A stretch of 64,000 bases of DNA from Arthrobacter globiformis (GCF_030815865.1 NZ_JAUSXI010000001.1:2914001-2978000), one strand, 5' to 3'; numbered from the stretch's first letter, positions 16,118 through 25,940 are shown. Notes: generated by a model not told the origin, from the sequence alone. Made by a program: numbers and translations.

Positions 16118-16921
16118 TCAGGCCTTGGCGAGCGGTAGCACCAGCATGTAGCCGGCCGGCAGATCGCTGCTCCAGCGTCGCGGCTCGCGGACGACGAACT
16201 GCGTCGCCAACTGCTTGGGGGTGAGCAGGGTGTTGGGCGCGGGGGACGGTCCCCACCGCTCGTCGCCGTACGGGTAGAGCGGATCTTGGACGCGGATGCC
16301 GGTGACCGAGAACTCCGGGAACTGGTCGGGATCGCCGAGTGACGCGAAGCCGCTCATCACCCACACGTGGCGACCGCGCCACATGACCAGCCCGACCGGC
16401 CGGTCCGTATCTGCGATGGCGCGCGCCGCAGTCTGCAGCGCTTCCTCATAGTCGGCGATGCTGACGACGGCGTACGACCCCATCCCGACCTCGTTCAGCA
16501 CCTTCGCCCAACCCAAGGGGTTGGCGCCGTTGAACGAGTTGGACGACCGCGCCCGGGCCATCTCCCACAGCTCGCGCTGCTGAACGCGATCCGCCCACAT
16601 GCCGGCCCCCTTGTCGTCGATGAGGTTGTGCATGATCTGGATGCTCGCAGCCACACACCATTCAAAGGTGTACTGGGGAACGAAGTCCCCCTCCTGGTAG
16701 AGGTTGAGGGCGAACGCCTTGGGCCTCGGGGTCGGCGTGGGGGACTGGGTCCGGTGAGGAGCGGGGATGTCATCGCGTGCGGCTGGCGGGGCCGAGGAGG
16801 TCTGGACCGGTCGTTCGGTGGCGGCCTCATCGAGTCTGACAGCGGGCGCGCAGGCCGAAACGAGGGTGGCTAGGCTGACGAACCAGGCCAGAAGACGGAG
16901 CTTGGCACCCATCATGATCAA
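16118..16921 (-). CDS. Lipoprotein with a C39-like cysteine peptidase-type domain, function unknown
   Basis: A 267-aa protein with an N-terminal hydrophobic segment and lipobox LVSAC (Cys24), a Pro/Thr-rich linker (residues about 30-68), then a globular domain. It contains FEWCVAASIQIMHN (Cys89), GRHVWVMSGF (His185) and VQDPLYPYG (Asp213), the Cys...His...Asp order of papain/C39-like peptidases. It therefore looks like an exported, membrane-tethered C39-like protein. There is no ABC exporter or double-glycine peptide nearby, so a bacteriocin-processing role is unsupported. It stands alone between scars. Confidence 0.6.
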   Translation of the reverse strand: MIMMGAKLRLLAWFVSLATLVSACAPAVRLDEAATERPVQTSSAPPAARDDIPAPHRTQSPTPTPRPKAFALNLYQEGDFVPQYTFEWCVAASIQIMHNLIDDKGAGMWADRVQQRELWEMARARSSNSFNGANPLGWAKVLNEVGMGSYAVVSIADYEEALQTAARAIADTDRPVGLVMWRGRHVWVMSGFASLGDPDQFPEFSVTGIRVQDPLYPYGDERWGPSPAPNTLLTPKQLATQFVVREPRRWSSDLPAGYMLVLPLAKA

Positions 16922-17013
16922 CCCAGTTTATCGCCACACGGCAGGAAAGCGTCGAGCAGGGGATGGCACAAATGCGCATCAAGGACGCCAGAGACCTGTG
17001 CTGGAAGAACTCC

Positions 17014-17127
17014 CGTTTGGCAGCGGCGATCATCTTCGTCCTCGGACACGAGAACTGCGGCGCCGTCACGGCCGCGGAAGAGGCTAGTCGGGCCTTCCGA
17101 CAACAACGTGTGACGGGCTGTGAGTGA
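17014..17127 (+). pseudogene. Fragment resembling a beta-carbonic anhydrase
   Basis: One frame reads LAAAIIFVLGHENCGAVTAA, which carries the GHxxCGAV zinc-ligand signature (His and Cys) of beta-carbonic anhydrases, and runs to a stop at 17127. Neither the N-terminal zinc Cys/Asp region nor the C-terminal half is seen. It overlaps the end of the NDH-2 gene on the other strand. A short remnant is the best reading; the match rests on one motif. Confidence 0.45.
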
Positions 17128-18324
17128 CGTACCCCGTAAGCCAGGAGGAGAGTGCGCGGACCTTCTGCTGCGTGCCGGGCAGTAAGGCGAGGTGAACCCC
17201 GAGCCAGGATAGGAACGCCAGTGGTCCTTGGAGTTGGATGCGTTTGCGGCCCAGTTCGGCGACTGCTGCGCCGCGGCCGACCATGGCCATGTAACCCTTG
17301 TCCCAATAGGCGAAAGGCTGCCGGGTGCCGCCGGTAAGGTCAGCATGGATGTTCTTGGCGGCCCATTTCCCGGACTGTTCAGCAACAGAGCCGAGCTGGG
17401 GCAGTTTGGCGCCGGTGGCGTCGGTGATGTTGGCGGAGTCACCCAGGACATAGACGCCTTCGGTGCCGGGCACGGTCAGGTCCGGCAGCACGTCGATGCG
17501 TCCGCCTTTCCCCTGCGGCAGCCCGGATTCGGCGATGATTTTTCCGGCTTTCAGGCCCCCGGCCCACACGACGATCTGCGCGGGAATGATAGTCCCGTCC
17601 CCAGCGTCACGCCGTCGGGCCGGACTTCGGTAACGCCCTGGCCCATGTGCAGCTGAACCCCAAGCTTTGTCAGCCGGTCCCGCGCGTACGCCTGCGACTT
17701 GGCAGAGAAGGGCATGAGCACGTTCGGAACCATATCCACAAGATGGATGCGGCACCGGGCTGCCAGCCCGGGCGAAAAATACTTGGGCACCAGGTACTTG
17801 ACGTTCTCGGCGAGGGCGCCGGCTGTCTCCACGCCGGTGGGGCCGCCGCCGACTACGACCACCTCTGCGCGGCCGGCCTTCGCACGGTCCGCCTGGTCCA
17901 GGGCCGCAGTGAGGGCAGTGCTCAGGCGCGTGGCGTCGGCCACTGAGTACAGGGGATAGGCGAGTTCTTCGGCGCCGGGAGTGTCGAAGAAGTTCGGTAC
18001 TGCGCCCGCGGCAATTACCAGGATCTTCGCCTGGTAGCGGGATCCGTCGACTGTGGTGACGGTACGGGTGGCGGAATCAATCGCCGTCACCTCCGCAGTG
18101 AGGACCCGGACACTTTCGCTGCTGCGGAACACGGACCGCAGCGGCCGGGCCACTGCGGACACGCCGATCTGCGAAGCAGCAACCTGGTAGAGGAGGGGCT
18201 GGAACTGGTGGTAATTGTTCGCGTCAATAAGGAGGACCCGGATGCCTTTGCGCCCAAGCTGCTCAGCTGCTGTCATGCCGGCAAATCCGCCGCCGACCAC
18301 GATCACCTGGTATGTATCGTCCAT
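17084..18324 (-). pseudogene. ndh: Type II NADH dehydrogenase (NDH-2), single-base frameshift
   Basis: From ATG 18324 (MDDTYQVIVVGGGFAGMTAA) the protein shows the FAD fold, ANNYHQFQPLLYQVAA and the NADH fold EVVVVGGGPTGVETAGALAE. After DGVTLG the frame breaks. The expected DGTIIPAQIVVWAGG and VYVLGDSANITD continue in another frame to the stop at 17084. One missing base in the C4 run at 17599-17602 (plus strand) accounts for it. Restored length is about 413 aa. The enzyme passes electrons from NADH to quinone without proton pumping. The homopolymer context makes a sequence error quite possible. Confidence 0.8.
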
Positions 18325-18367
18325 TCGTGCAACATACCCTGCCAGGCAACGCTGCAACAGGGCACGG

Positions 18368-18591
18368 TTAGTGCAAAATAGCGCTAATCTCGGCCCGGAC
18401 CAGCCGCTCGGCCAGTTCGCCAAGGTCCAGGTTCAGGACGGCTTTGAGGGCGCGTGCCATGTTAGGGGCAGCGGCAAGGAATTCGGCCAGGGCCGGATCG
18501 GATTCCAGCTCCCGTCCAAGCTTTTCCCTGACGTCATCGGCGCTCCAGTGGCTGTCGGTGTGCTGACTGGTGAGTACAGTCTTGGCGTTCA
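18368..18591 (-). CDS. Small hypothetical protein
   Basis: About 74 aa from ATG 18591 (MNAKTVLTSQHTDSHWSADD), acidic and helical, with repeated Leu/Ala/Glu heptads (ALAEFLAAAPNMARALKAVL). No family is recognised. It lies 43 bp upstream of NDH-2 on the same strand and could be co-transcribed with it. Confidence 0.55.
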
Positions 18592-18821
18592 TGGCCGCCC
18601 TGCCCTTCGTTCGCCCCGTGCATTGGCTCTGCCATGAACGACAATGCCCGGCTGGGCTCAAGAATCGGTCAGGCCGCGGGCCAGATTTGAACAGGTTTTG
18701 CCGAAGTTTTCCTAAAGGCCCTTACCGGGACTAATTCGGCGCTTGGCACAGTTATGCGTCTGGGGCCGGAACCGGGATGCGCGCACGCACCTCGCTTTGA
18801 TGACAACGGGAAAGAGATTAC

Positions 18822-20282
18822 ATGACGACGACGACTGCCGAGGGAGTGGGCTTCCGTTCCCGGCGGGGACCGATCCTTATTGCCCTGATGCTCTCGACGG
18901 GCCTGGTGGCGATCGATTCGACGATCGTTGCAACGGCTGTGACGTCGATCGTGGCTGACGTCGGCGGCTTCACGTCCTTTCCGTGGCTCTTTTCGGCCTA
19001 TCTGTTGGCGCAGGCGGTCTCGGTGCCCGTCTACGCGAAACTCTCGGACGTCGTCGGCCGTAAGCCGATCATCCTCAGCGGTATCGGACTTTTCCTGCTC
19101 GGTTCGATCCTCTGCGGAGTGGCCTGGAGCATGCCGGCCCTCATCGCGTTCCGTGTGCTGCAGGGCCTGGGCGCTGGAGCAGTCCAGCCGGTGGCTATCA
19201 CCATCGCCGGCGATATCTACACGCTGACCGAGCGGGCAAAGGTGCAGGGCTACCTTGCCAGCGTGTGGGCGGTGTCCTCCGTCGTTGGCCCTACGCTCGG
19301 GGGCGTCTTCGCCTCACTCGGCATCTGGCGTGGGATCTTCCTCGTGAACATTCCCCTTTGCCTCTTGGCAGGGTGGATGTTGATCCGAACGTTTCACGAG
19401 AATGTCGAGCGTGCGAAGCACCGCGTGGACTATTTGGGGGCGGCGCTGCTGACAATTTCCCTTAGCCTGCTCATCCTTGGCGCCCTCGAGGGCGGCCAGG
19501 CGTGGGCCTGGAACTCTTCCATCAGCATCGCCGTCTTCGCCGTCGGAGCTCTCTTGTTCGCCGCGTTCCTGCTCGTCGAGAGGAAGGCAGCGGAGCCGGT
19601 CCTGCCTCCGTGGGTCGTGTCCCGGCGGCTGCTGGCGACGACGGCGATGATCTCGTTCGGCGTCGGCGCAGTCATGCTTGGCCTCACCTCCTACGTTCCC
19701 ACGTTCCTCGAAGGAGCTCTCTCGACCTCCCCGATTTTCGCGGGACTCGCCTTGGCGGCATTGACCATCGGCTGGCCGATCAGCGCGTCCCAAGCGGGCC
19801 GCTTCTATCTGCGGATCGGGTTCCGGCGGACCGCCCTGATCGGCGTCACGGTCACGGTCATTGGGACAGCCGTTCTGGCTCTTACTGCCGCCGCACCCAA
19901 CATTTTGGTGACAGCGGCAGGTTGTTTCGTCGTCGGACTTGGACTGGGGCTGGTAGCGACCCCGAGCCTCATTGCCGCCCAGTCAAGCGTTGAGTGGAAC
20001 GAGCGCGGTGTAGTCACCGGTACGAATCTTTTTGCACGATCGATCGGCAGCTCCATCGGCGTCGCCGTCTTCGGGGCAGTTGCCAACGCGATCTACGCCG
20101 GTGCCCCCGGCGGCGCTAGCGATCCGCAGACAATCGTGTCGGCGTCGAGCGCCGTATTCCTCGCTGTACTGGTCTGTGCAGTACTCAGCGTTGTTGCCGT
20201 TGTCGCGATGCCCGCCGTAGACGTTAAGAGCACGACCCCCGACGCGGCCGCCAAGGCCAACGCGGCATCTTCACCTGACTAG
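18822..20282 (+). CDS. MFS transporter, DHA2 (EmrB/QacA) drug-exporter type
   Basis: A 486-aa membrane protein, the size of 14-helix DHA2 exporters. It has the first-helix motif LDxT-like (LVAIDSTIVATAVTSIVADV), motif A between helices 2 and 3 (KLSDVVGRKPIILSGIGLFL) and antiporter motif C (VWAVSSVVGPTLGG). These indicate a proton-driven exporter for hydrophobic compounds. It is monocistronic; its stop overlaps the converging FtsW-like gene by 4 bp. Confidence 0.88.
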   Translation: MTTTTAEGVGFRSRRGPILIALMLSTGLVAIDSTIVATAVTSIVADVGGFTSFPWLFSAYLLAQAVSVPVYAKLSDVVGRKPIILSGIGLFLLGSILCGVAWSMPALIAFRVLQGLGAGAVQPVAITIAGDIYTLTERAKVQGYLASVWAVSSVVGPTLGGVFASLGIWRGIFLVNIPLCLLAGWMLIRTFHENVERAKHRVDYLGAALLTISLSLLILGALEGGQAWAWNSSISIAVFAVGALLFAAFLLVERKAAEPVLPPWVVSRRLLATTAMISFGVGAVMLGLTSYVPTFLEGALSTSPIFAGLALAALTIGWPISASQAGRFYLRIGFRRTALIGVTVTVIGTAVLALTAAAPNILVTAAGCFVVGLGLGLVATPSLIAAQSSVEWNERGVVTGTNLFARSIGSSIGVAVFGAVANAIYAGAPGGASDPQTIVSASSAVFLAVLVCAVLSVVAVVAMPAVDVKSTTPDAAAKANAASSPD

Positions 20283-21514
20283 GACCGTACTCGACTCCGG
20301 TGTACTGCTTGCTGCGACTTCTTGGGTCGAGCGGGTTGAACAGGCTGAGGGCGGGTGACTGCCAGGATCATGCCGATGCCGGCCAGGGAAGAAACCATCG
20401 CTGAGCCGCCATAGGAGATGAACGGCAAGGGCACGCCGATGACCGGGAGCAAGCCGGTGACCATGGCGATGTTCACGACGGCCTGGCCGATGATCCAGGT
20501 GATGACGCTGGAGGAGACAATGCGGGCGAACGTGTCTTGGGTGCGGGCAATGACCTTGAATACAGCGATGCCGAGGACCGTAAACAGCACGAGCACCAGG
20601 AGAGTTCCGGCCAGGCCGAGTTCTTCGCCGAGGATTGTGAAGATGAAGTCGTTGTGGGCTTCGGGGATCCAGTTCCATTTCTGCCGGCTCTGCCCTAGGC
20701 CCACCCCGAACCAGCCACCCGAGGCCAGGGCGTACTGGCCGTGCAGCGCCTGGTAGCCGACCCCCTGGGAATCGTCCGCGGAACCAGCACCGAGCCAGGA
20801 CGAGATTCGCCCGACGCGGTTGCCGCTGGTGGCAGCCAGGACGAGGGCTACCATCGTGCCGAAAATTCCGGCGACACCGAAGACTTTCATCCGCACCCCG
20901 CCGTAAAACATCGTCGCGGCGAGGATCATCATGATGATCATGGCCGTGCCCAGGTCATGGCCGAGAACGACAAACCCGATGATGATGACGCCGGCCGGCA
21001 CGAGCAACGGGACGACTGCGTGCCTCCACTCGTGAAGGAGAGCCTGCTTGCGGGACAGGACGGCCGCCGCCCAAATGATGAGCGCGAGTTTGGCGAACTC
21101 GGAAGGCTGGACGGTGAATCCGCCGAAGCCCAGCCAGTTCCGGTTGCCGTTCACCGTCATGCCCAAGGGTGTGAACACCAGGCCGAGGGATACGACGGCG
21201 GCCCCCAAGAGCGGCCAGGCAAGCCAGCGGATGTGCCGGGTCCGGAGACGGGCCAGGCCGAACATGATAGCTATCCCGGCTGCCGTCCACATGGCCTGCT
21301 TGAGCGGAAGATCGTACGGGTTCTTTCCGGCCGCCACCGATTCCACGGACGACGCGGAGGCAACCTCGATCAGGCCAAGGGCTGCCAGAACCAGTACGAC
21401 CGCCAGGATAACCGGCCGGGTGCGGTCCCCGGACTCGTCACCGAGCCAGCGTCCGATGCGGAGCAGGACATCGCCGCGGCCCGCCATTTTGCTCGGTGGA
21501 TGCGTGGCGGTCAT
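20279..21514 (-). CDS. ftsW: FtsW/RodA/SpoVE family peptidoglycan polymerase
   Basis: A 411-aa SEDS protein with about 10 hydrophobic helices. Signature elements are NGNRNWLGFGGFTVQPSEFA, ending in the QPSE(F/L)K-like motif, the catalytic-loop Asp in VVLGHDLGTAMII and the C-terminal GLLPVIGVPLPFISYGGSAM. It polymerises lipid II with a class B PBP partner. No division-cluster or PBP gene is adjacent, so this is an isolated, probably extra, SEDS gene. The symbol is by family; RodA-like use is not excluded. Confidence 0.85.
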   Translation of the reverse strand: MTATHPPSKMAGRGDVLLRIGRWLGDESGDRTRPVILAVVLVLAALGLIEVASASSVESVAAGKNPYDLPLKQAMWTAAGIAIMFGLARLRTRHIRWLAWPLLGAAVVSLGLVFTPLGMTVNGNRNWLGFGGFTVQPSEFAKLALIIWAAAVLSRKQALLHEWRHAVVPLLVPAGVIIIGFVVLGHDLGTAMIIMMILAATMFYGGVRMKVFGVAGIFGTMVALVLAATSGNRVGRISSWLGAGSADDSQGVGYQALHGQYALASGGWFGVGLGQSRQKWNWIPEAHNDFIFTILGEELGLAGTLLVLVLFTVLGIAVFKVIARTQDTFARIVSSSVITWIIGQAVVNIAMVTGLLPVIGVPLPFISYGGSAMVSSLAGIGMILAVTRPQPVQPARPKKSQQAVHRSRVRS

Positions 21515-21638
21515 TTGCTCATCACTTTTTCCTTCCCTCGGGCCGGCCCTGCTCCGGGCCGTTCCGGGAAGGAGAAACCCACCGGGGAAAAATCATACGT
21601 CCTCGTCTGCGCAATCAGGTGCTTTGCCGGACGTAAGG

Positions 21639-22097
21639 TCATCCCATGTAGAGGTGCCAGCGCCGTGGCTGCCGAAGCGGGGGAGCGGAACAGAACTGCT
21701 GGAGGTCTGCGACCAGCCGGAAGTACCGGTCGGATTCGAGGGCTGCGAGCGCCGTGTCGTAAGCCGCTTCATAAGCGGATCCCTGTGCCGTGCCGCGGTC
21801 GTGGAGGTTCCGTGGGGTCTGTTCGCGGACAAGTGCCGACTTGCTGAGTGGCCCCAGGGCTTCGGCAAGCCATGTTAGTTCTGCACGAAGCCTGTCCGAT
21901 TCGGTCCTGTTGAAGAGCTTCCGGTCCCCGAGTGTTGACCAGACCCGCCCGGCGGCGGCACTCATGGCATTTGAGGCGTCCTGTTGACCGGATCGCACGC
22001 TGGGGTCGTAACAGAGCAGCGCCGCAACCTGATCGAAAAGGAAGGATGATGCGACCGGCTCGGCCTGTGGGCTGGTTTTCTCAAGAGCTTTTAGCAT
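21639..22097 (-). pseudogene. CHAD-domain protein, truncated
   Basis: From ATG 22097 (MLKALEKTSPQAEPVASSF) the 152-aa frame matches the first half of a CHAD domain: LFDQVAALLCYDPSVRSGQQ, a helix with DASNAMSAAAGRVWSTL, and ELTWLAEALGPLSKS, then ALESDRYFRLVADLQQF. CHAD domains normally span about 250-300 residues with two four-helix halves and bind polyphosphate. Here the frame ends with an unrelated basic tail. A 3' truncation is likely. The frame remains open upstream to 22208. Confidence 0.6.
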
Positions 22098-22231
22098 TTT
22101 TATTTCCCGACTGTCCCGACTATTCCGATGTCCGGGCCGGAAGAAGGTCCCGCTGGATTCATCGCCTTCGACACCTTCCATGGTGACTTGAGGACCTGAG
22201 ACTGCCATGAGAAGCCTGTGAGGGTCTTCTC

Positions 22232-22423
22232 ATGTCGAGGCGACAGCCCGTGTGGAACGGCGCCGGTGGCAGCACAGTGGTCTATGCGTCCCAGTGGCAG
22301 CGCAACGCTCCGGCGGCCTTTCGGGTCGAGCCCCTTGATGGTCTCGGTGACGACTGGCCGACGACCTACGAGAACCTCGTACCGTTCTACCCGCAGCTCG
22401 AAGCTGGCTTCGGAGTCTCAGGA
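22232..22423 (+). pseudogene. GMC-family oxidoreductase remnant
   Basis: The frame reads WNGAGGSTVVYASQWQRNAP and then GLGDDWPTTYENLVPFYPQL, which matches the region following the FAD fold in GMC (glucose-methanol-choline) oxidoreductases. Neither the FAD-binding N-terminus nor the substrate domain is present, and the frame decays after about 65 residues. It is a gene fossil in a poorly coding interval. Confidence 0.55.
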
Positions 22424-22536
22424 AAGCCCTCGACGTGTACGAGTACGAAATTCAGGGAGAGCCTAGCCACGGATGGCACAGTAAGAAGGAATGAGGCGAC
22501 GTTCAGCCAATCTTTTGCCTGAGGAGATAAAGGCCA

Positions 22537-22857
22537 TTACCTTGATGACGTCCGATTCCAGGGTAGGAGGCCAGGTGGCACAAGTTTCGCGTTCTCGAAG
22601 TCCAACGTGCCAGATACAGCCCACGCCTCGTTGTCGTGCAGGGAAAGCGCACCAGGGTTGTCCCAGCGGAAAACTCCGTAATGCTTGTCGCCCCCGACTT
22701 CAGTTATGTAGTGGAGCCTCCCCTTTGTGCCGGTCACTTGGCCGGCATCCCTGGTCAGGCAGGCCGCCAATTGCCAAGCGTCTATCTGCTCAGGCGGTAG
22801 AACGTTGGGCCCGCGGGCTGCGCCGTCCGGGCGCAGGGCAGAAGCTCTGGCCAACAC
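22537..22857 (-). CDS. Unrecognised open frame, possibly a fragment
   Basis: A 106-aa frame with a protein-like middle (GRLHYITEVGGDKHYGVFRW) but no recognised family. It occupies part of the otherwise uninformative 22424-23049 interval between the GMC remnant and the DHFR-like gene. Reported with low confidence; it may be a C-terminal fragment or chance. Confidence 0.25.
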   Translation of the reverse strand: MLARASALRPDGAARGPNVLPPEQIDAWQLAACLTRDAGQVTGTKGRLHYITEVGGDKHYGVFRWDNPGALSLHDNEAWAVSGTLDFENAKLVPPGLLPWNRTSSR

Positions 22858-23049
22858 TTGCGTGGGTGCGTATTGGCAATAGTGGACCGACGTGGATGGT
22901 CGGTCAAGGCGCTCGTCGTCCCGTCAAGCTGGGCCGGCAAGATGATCGGTGCATCTTGCCGTTGGACGCTGTGCCGAGGCTGTCTATGCTGATGCTTGCA
23001 AGCAAGCTCACCGCGACATGATGGAGGTCGCCATGTGGAGGGCAGAGCA

Positions 23050-23670
23050 ATGACTGAACACAGGGGGCGAGTGGTCTGCGACATCACGGTCACGGCAGAC
23101 GGATACTCGGCCGGGCTCAACCAGACCGAGCAGCGCCCGTTCGGCGACGACGGCGGCGACGGCTTCGGCGACGGGCTGCACGCCTGGATGTTCAAAACTC
23201 CCGACGAGAACCGGGCGGAGATCGACCAGATCATTGCCGCCAAGGCCTTCATCATGGGGCGCAATATGTTCGGCCCGGTGCGTGGTGAGTGGGACCGGCA
23301 GTGGAACGGGTGGTGGGGCGACAGTCCGCCCTACCACGGCCCGGTCTTCGTGCTCACGCACCACGCCCGCGAACCGCAGCCGATGGACGGCGGCACCACG
23401 TTCCACTTCGTCACCGACGGCATCGAGTCGGCGCTGGCCCAGGCACGCACGGCGGCCGGCGACGGCGACGTGGCAATCGGGGGCGGCGCGACAACCATCA
23501 ACCAGTACCTAGCCGCCGGCCTGATCGACGAGCTGCGCGTGCACATTGCGCCGCTCACTTTCGGCGCCGGCACACGGCTATTCGAGGGCGTCCCGCCGCT
23601 GAAGCTCGAGCAGGTGAAGTCACGGGCAGCGACCCTGGTCACTCACGTGACTTACCGCGTGCTGGTTTAG
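23050..23670 (+). CDS. Dihydrofolate reductase-domain protein (RibD C-terminal-like)
   Basis: About 206 aa from ATG 23050, with GGAGGGCAG upstream. Features of the bacterial bifunctional-deaminase/reductase C-domain are VVCDITVTADGYSAG at the start, AFIMGRNMFGPVRG, VFVLTHHAREP and the glycine-rich cofactor loop DVAIGGGATTINQYLAAGL. These stand-alone proteins (YyaP/YwjB-like) are NADPH-binding reductases of mostly unknown substrate. The 3' end overlaps the converging aminotransferase by 4 bp. Confidence 0.8.
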   Translation: MTEHRGRVVCDITVTADGYSAGLNQTEQRPFGDDGGDGFGDGLHAWMFKTPDENRAEIDQIIAAKAFIMGRNMFGPVRGEWDRQWNGWWGDSPPYHGPVFVLTHHAREPQPMDGGTTFHFVTDGIESALAQARTAAGDGDVAIGGGATTINQYLAAGLIDELRVHIAPLTFGAGTRLFEGVPPLKLEQVKSRAATLVTHVTYRVLV

Positions 23671-24980
23671 TTCAGGTACTCGTCGGCTGCAGACAGTGCC
23701 TCGTCCAGGATGGCCAGGCCGGCGGAAGCATCGGAGTCGTTCACGTTGAGGGGTGGAGCGACGTGGACGCGGTTGCCCTGGACCAGGGGCAAAAGCCCCC
23801 GTTCCAGGCACGCCTTGGCGACGGAGACCATCGGCGCGCTCTCGGAAGCCGTGGCTCCCGGGGGCACGAGCGGCTGCTTTGTCTCTCGGTCGCGGACCAG
23901 CTCAAGGCTCCAGAGGCCGCCAATGCCGCGCACGTCCCCGACCGATGGGTGCCTCTCGGCGAGCCCCCTGAGTCGCGGCCCGAGGACGTCGGTGCCGAGG
24001 CGGGCAGCTGCCGCGGCGATGTGCTCCTCATGCATTGCGTTGATGGCGCCGACGGCTGCCGCGCAGGCGAGGGGATGGCCGCTGTACGTCATGCCCGCCG
24101 GGTATGGGCGTTTGGTGAACGTCTCGTAGATTGCGTCGCTGATCAGTACGCCGCCCAGCGGAACGTATCCGGAGTTAACGCCCTTCGCGAATGCCATCAG
24201 GTCCGGTGCCACACCAGCATGGTCCACGCCGAACCAGGCCCCCGTGCGGCAGAATCCGACCATGACCTCGTCGGCGATGTAGACGATGCCGTGGCGGTCG
24301 CATAGCTCGCGCACCCCTCGCAGGTAGCCGGGTGGCGGCACGATGACACCCGAACTGCCGGTGACTGATTCGAGGACCAGGCCGGCGATCGTCGACGGGC
24401 CTTCCAGGAGGATCACCTGCTCGAGATGGGCCAGCGCCCGCTCGCACTCTTCCTCCGGCGTCCTTGAGCCGAAGGCCGATCGGTACAGGAAAGGACCAAA
24501 GAAGTGGACGGCGCCCGCCGCGCCCGTGTCCGAGGCCCAGCGGCGCGGGTCACCCGTGAGATGGATCGATGTCGTGGTGGAGCCATGATAGGAGCGGTAG
24601 GCGGCGAGCACCTTGGGCCGTCCCGTGTGGAGACGTGCCATCCGCACCGCGTGCTCAATCGCTTCCGTTCCGCCGGTGGTAAACAGCACCTGCCCGAGGT
24701 GCTCCGGCGCGACTTCTATGATCAGCCGGGCCGCTTCGCCCCGTACATCTGAGGCGTGGCCGGGTGCGAGCGTGCACAAGCGGTCAGCTTGCTCCTTGAT
24801 GGCGGCAACAATGCGCGGATGTTGGTGGCCGAGGTTGGTGAACACCAGCTGCGAGCTGAAGTCCAGGTAGCGCCGTCCGTTCACGTCGACGACGTGGCTC
24901 CCGGAGCCGCCGACCAACGTAGGCACCTCGCGCGGCCCCTGGACAGCCCAGGGGTGGAAGACTAGTTCGTCGAGATTCAT
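23667..24980 (-). CDS. Class III pyridoxal-phosphate aminotransferase
   Basis: A 437-aa protein from ATG 24980 (MNLDELVFHPWAVQGPRE). Fold-type I class III features are the PLP phosphate site TTGGTEAIEHAVRMARL, the Asp of YIADEVMVGFCRTG that binds the pyridine nitrogen and the Schiff-base lysine in LMAFAKGVNSGYVPLGG. The donor could be an omega-amino acid or a beta-alanine/taurine-like amine; the sequence does not decide. It is transcribed divergently from the second DHFR-like gene, with a 251-bp shared upstream region that shows no clear operator. Confidence 0.85.
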   Translation of the reverse strand: MNLDELVFHPWAVQGPREVPTLVGGSGSHVVDVNGRRYLDFSSQLVFTNLGHQHPRIVAAIKEQADRLCTLAPGHASDVRGEAARLIIEVAPEHLGQVLFTTGGTEAIEHAVRMARLHTGRPKVLAAYRSYHGSTTTSIHLTGDPRRWASDTGAAGAVHFFGPFLYRSAFGSRTPEEECERALAHLEQVILLEGPSTIAGLVLESVTGSSGVIVPPPGYLRGVRELCDRHGIVYIADEVMVGFCRTGAWFGVDHAGVAPDLMAFAKGVNSGYVPLGGVLISDAIYETFTKRPYPAGMTYSGHPLACAAAVGAINAMHEEHIAAAAARLGTDVLGPRLRGLAERHPSVGDVRGIGGLWSLELVRDRETKQPLVPPGATASESAPMVSVAKACLERGLLPLVQGNRVHVAPPLNVNDSDASAGLAILDEALSAADEYLN

Positions 24981-25231
24981 GACATCCTCCGTTGCTTGAC
25001 TGCCGGACGGTTCACCCCACTGCTTCACACTGGCACCTTCCAGCAGCAGTTTCCAGAGCTCCGCGCCCGTCGCCCGGCGAAGGACCCGCGGGACCCGGAA
25101 CGTTAGCCACGACGACCGGTGATGGGGAGGCCTTGAACGGCTGATCGCTCCGTGGATAGCATTGCCGGCACGGGCATCGACGGCGCAGCGTCCCAGCGGC
25201 TCCTGACGTCGATCAGACGGAGGAGACGGCC

Positions 25232-25867
25232 ATGGGCGAAACAAGTGCAGAAACGTCATCGGCGAGCCTGATGGTCGACCTCATCATCTCCCTCGATGGG
25301 TATGCCTCCGCCGAGGGATGGCCCGGCTGGTGGGGTCTGGAGGGGCCGGAATACCTGGCGTGGCTCGAGCAGGAGGGGGAGAAGGGCTACACCTTCCTCC
25401 TGGGGGCGAACACCTACCGGGTGATGTCCAGCATGTCTGAGGAAGCATCGGCTGATCGCTCCGGATTCTCCAAGGATGAGGGAGCCGCCCTGACCGGCCT
25501 TGACGCCGTTCCCAAGATGGTCTTCTCCTCCACCCTGCAGGCACCCCTGACCTGGCCGAACTCGGAGCTGGTCACGGGCGACGCCGTCGAGGCCGTGAAG
25601 GAGATGAAACGGACCGGGACCGGGCCCTTGAGTACCCTCGGGAGCCTTAGCCTCTGCCGGTCACTGCTGACCGCCGGCCTCGTGGACCGGTTCAGACTGG
25701 TCGTTTTCCCGGTCATCACGGGCCGCACCGGCCGGGAGCGAATCTACGACGGCTATCCGGACGTCTCGCTCGAAATGGTGGACAGCAGGACCTTCGACGG
25801 CCGGCTCCAGCTGCTCGAGTACGTCCCCACGGTGCTCGCCGGGCCGCCGGGCAGCGGGCCGAAGTGA
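25232..25867 (+). CDS. Dihydrofolate reductase-domain protein (second copy)
   Basis: A 211-aa protein of the same RibD C-terminal-like class as the one at 23050: LMVDLIISLDGYASAEGWPG, FLLGANTYRVMSSMS, KMVFSSTLQAPLTWPN and the cofactor loop GPLSTLGSLSLCRSLLTAGL. The two copies are clearly diverged and flank the aminotransferase. GGAGACGGCC precedes ATG 25232. Substrate unknown. Confidence 0.8.
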   Translation: MGETSAETSSASLMVDLIISLDGYASAEGWPGWWGLEGPEYLAWLEQEGEKGYTFLLGANTYRVMSSMSEEASADRSGFSKDEGAALTGLDAVPKMVFSSTLQAPLTWPNSELVTGDAVEAVKEMKRTGTGPLSTLGSLSLCRSLLTAGLVDRFRLVVFPVITGRTGRERIYDGYPDVSLEMVDSRTFDGRLQLLEYVPTVLAGPPGSGPK

Positions 25868-25940
25868 GTCATTCCCTTGAACTTTTCGCCTTCGGGGGGG
25901 TCGGTGATCTGGCGGGAAGCGAGGGCGGCCCCGGCGTCGC

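Noticed and set aside
16118..16921. Bacteriocin-processing system based on the C39-like protein
   Set aside because: No ABC exporter, immunity protein or double-glycine leader peptide is found nearby.
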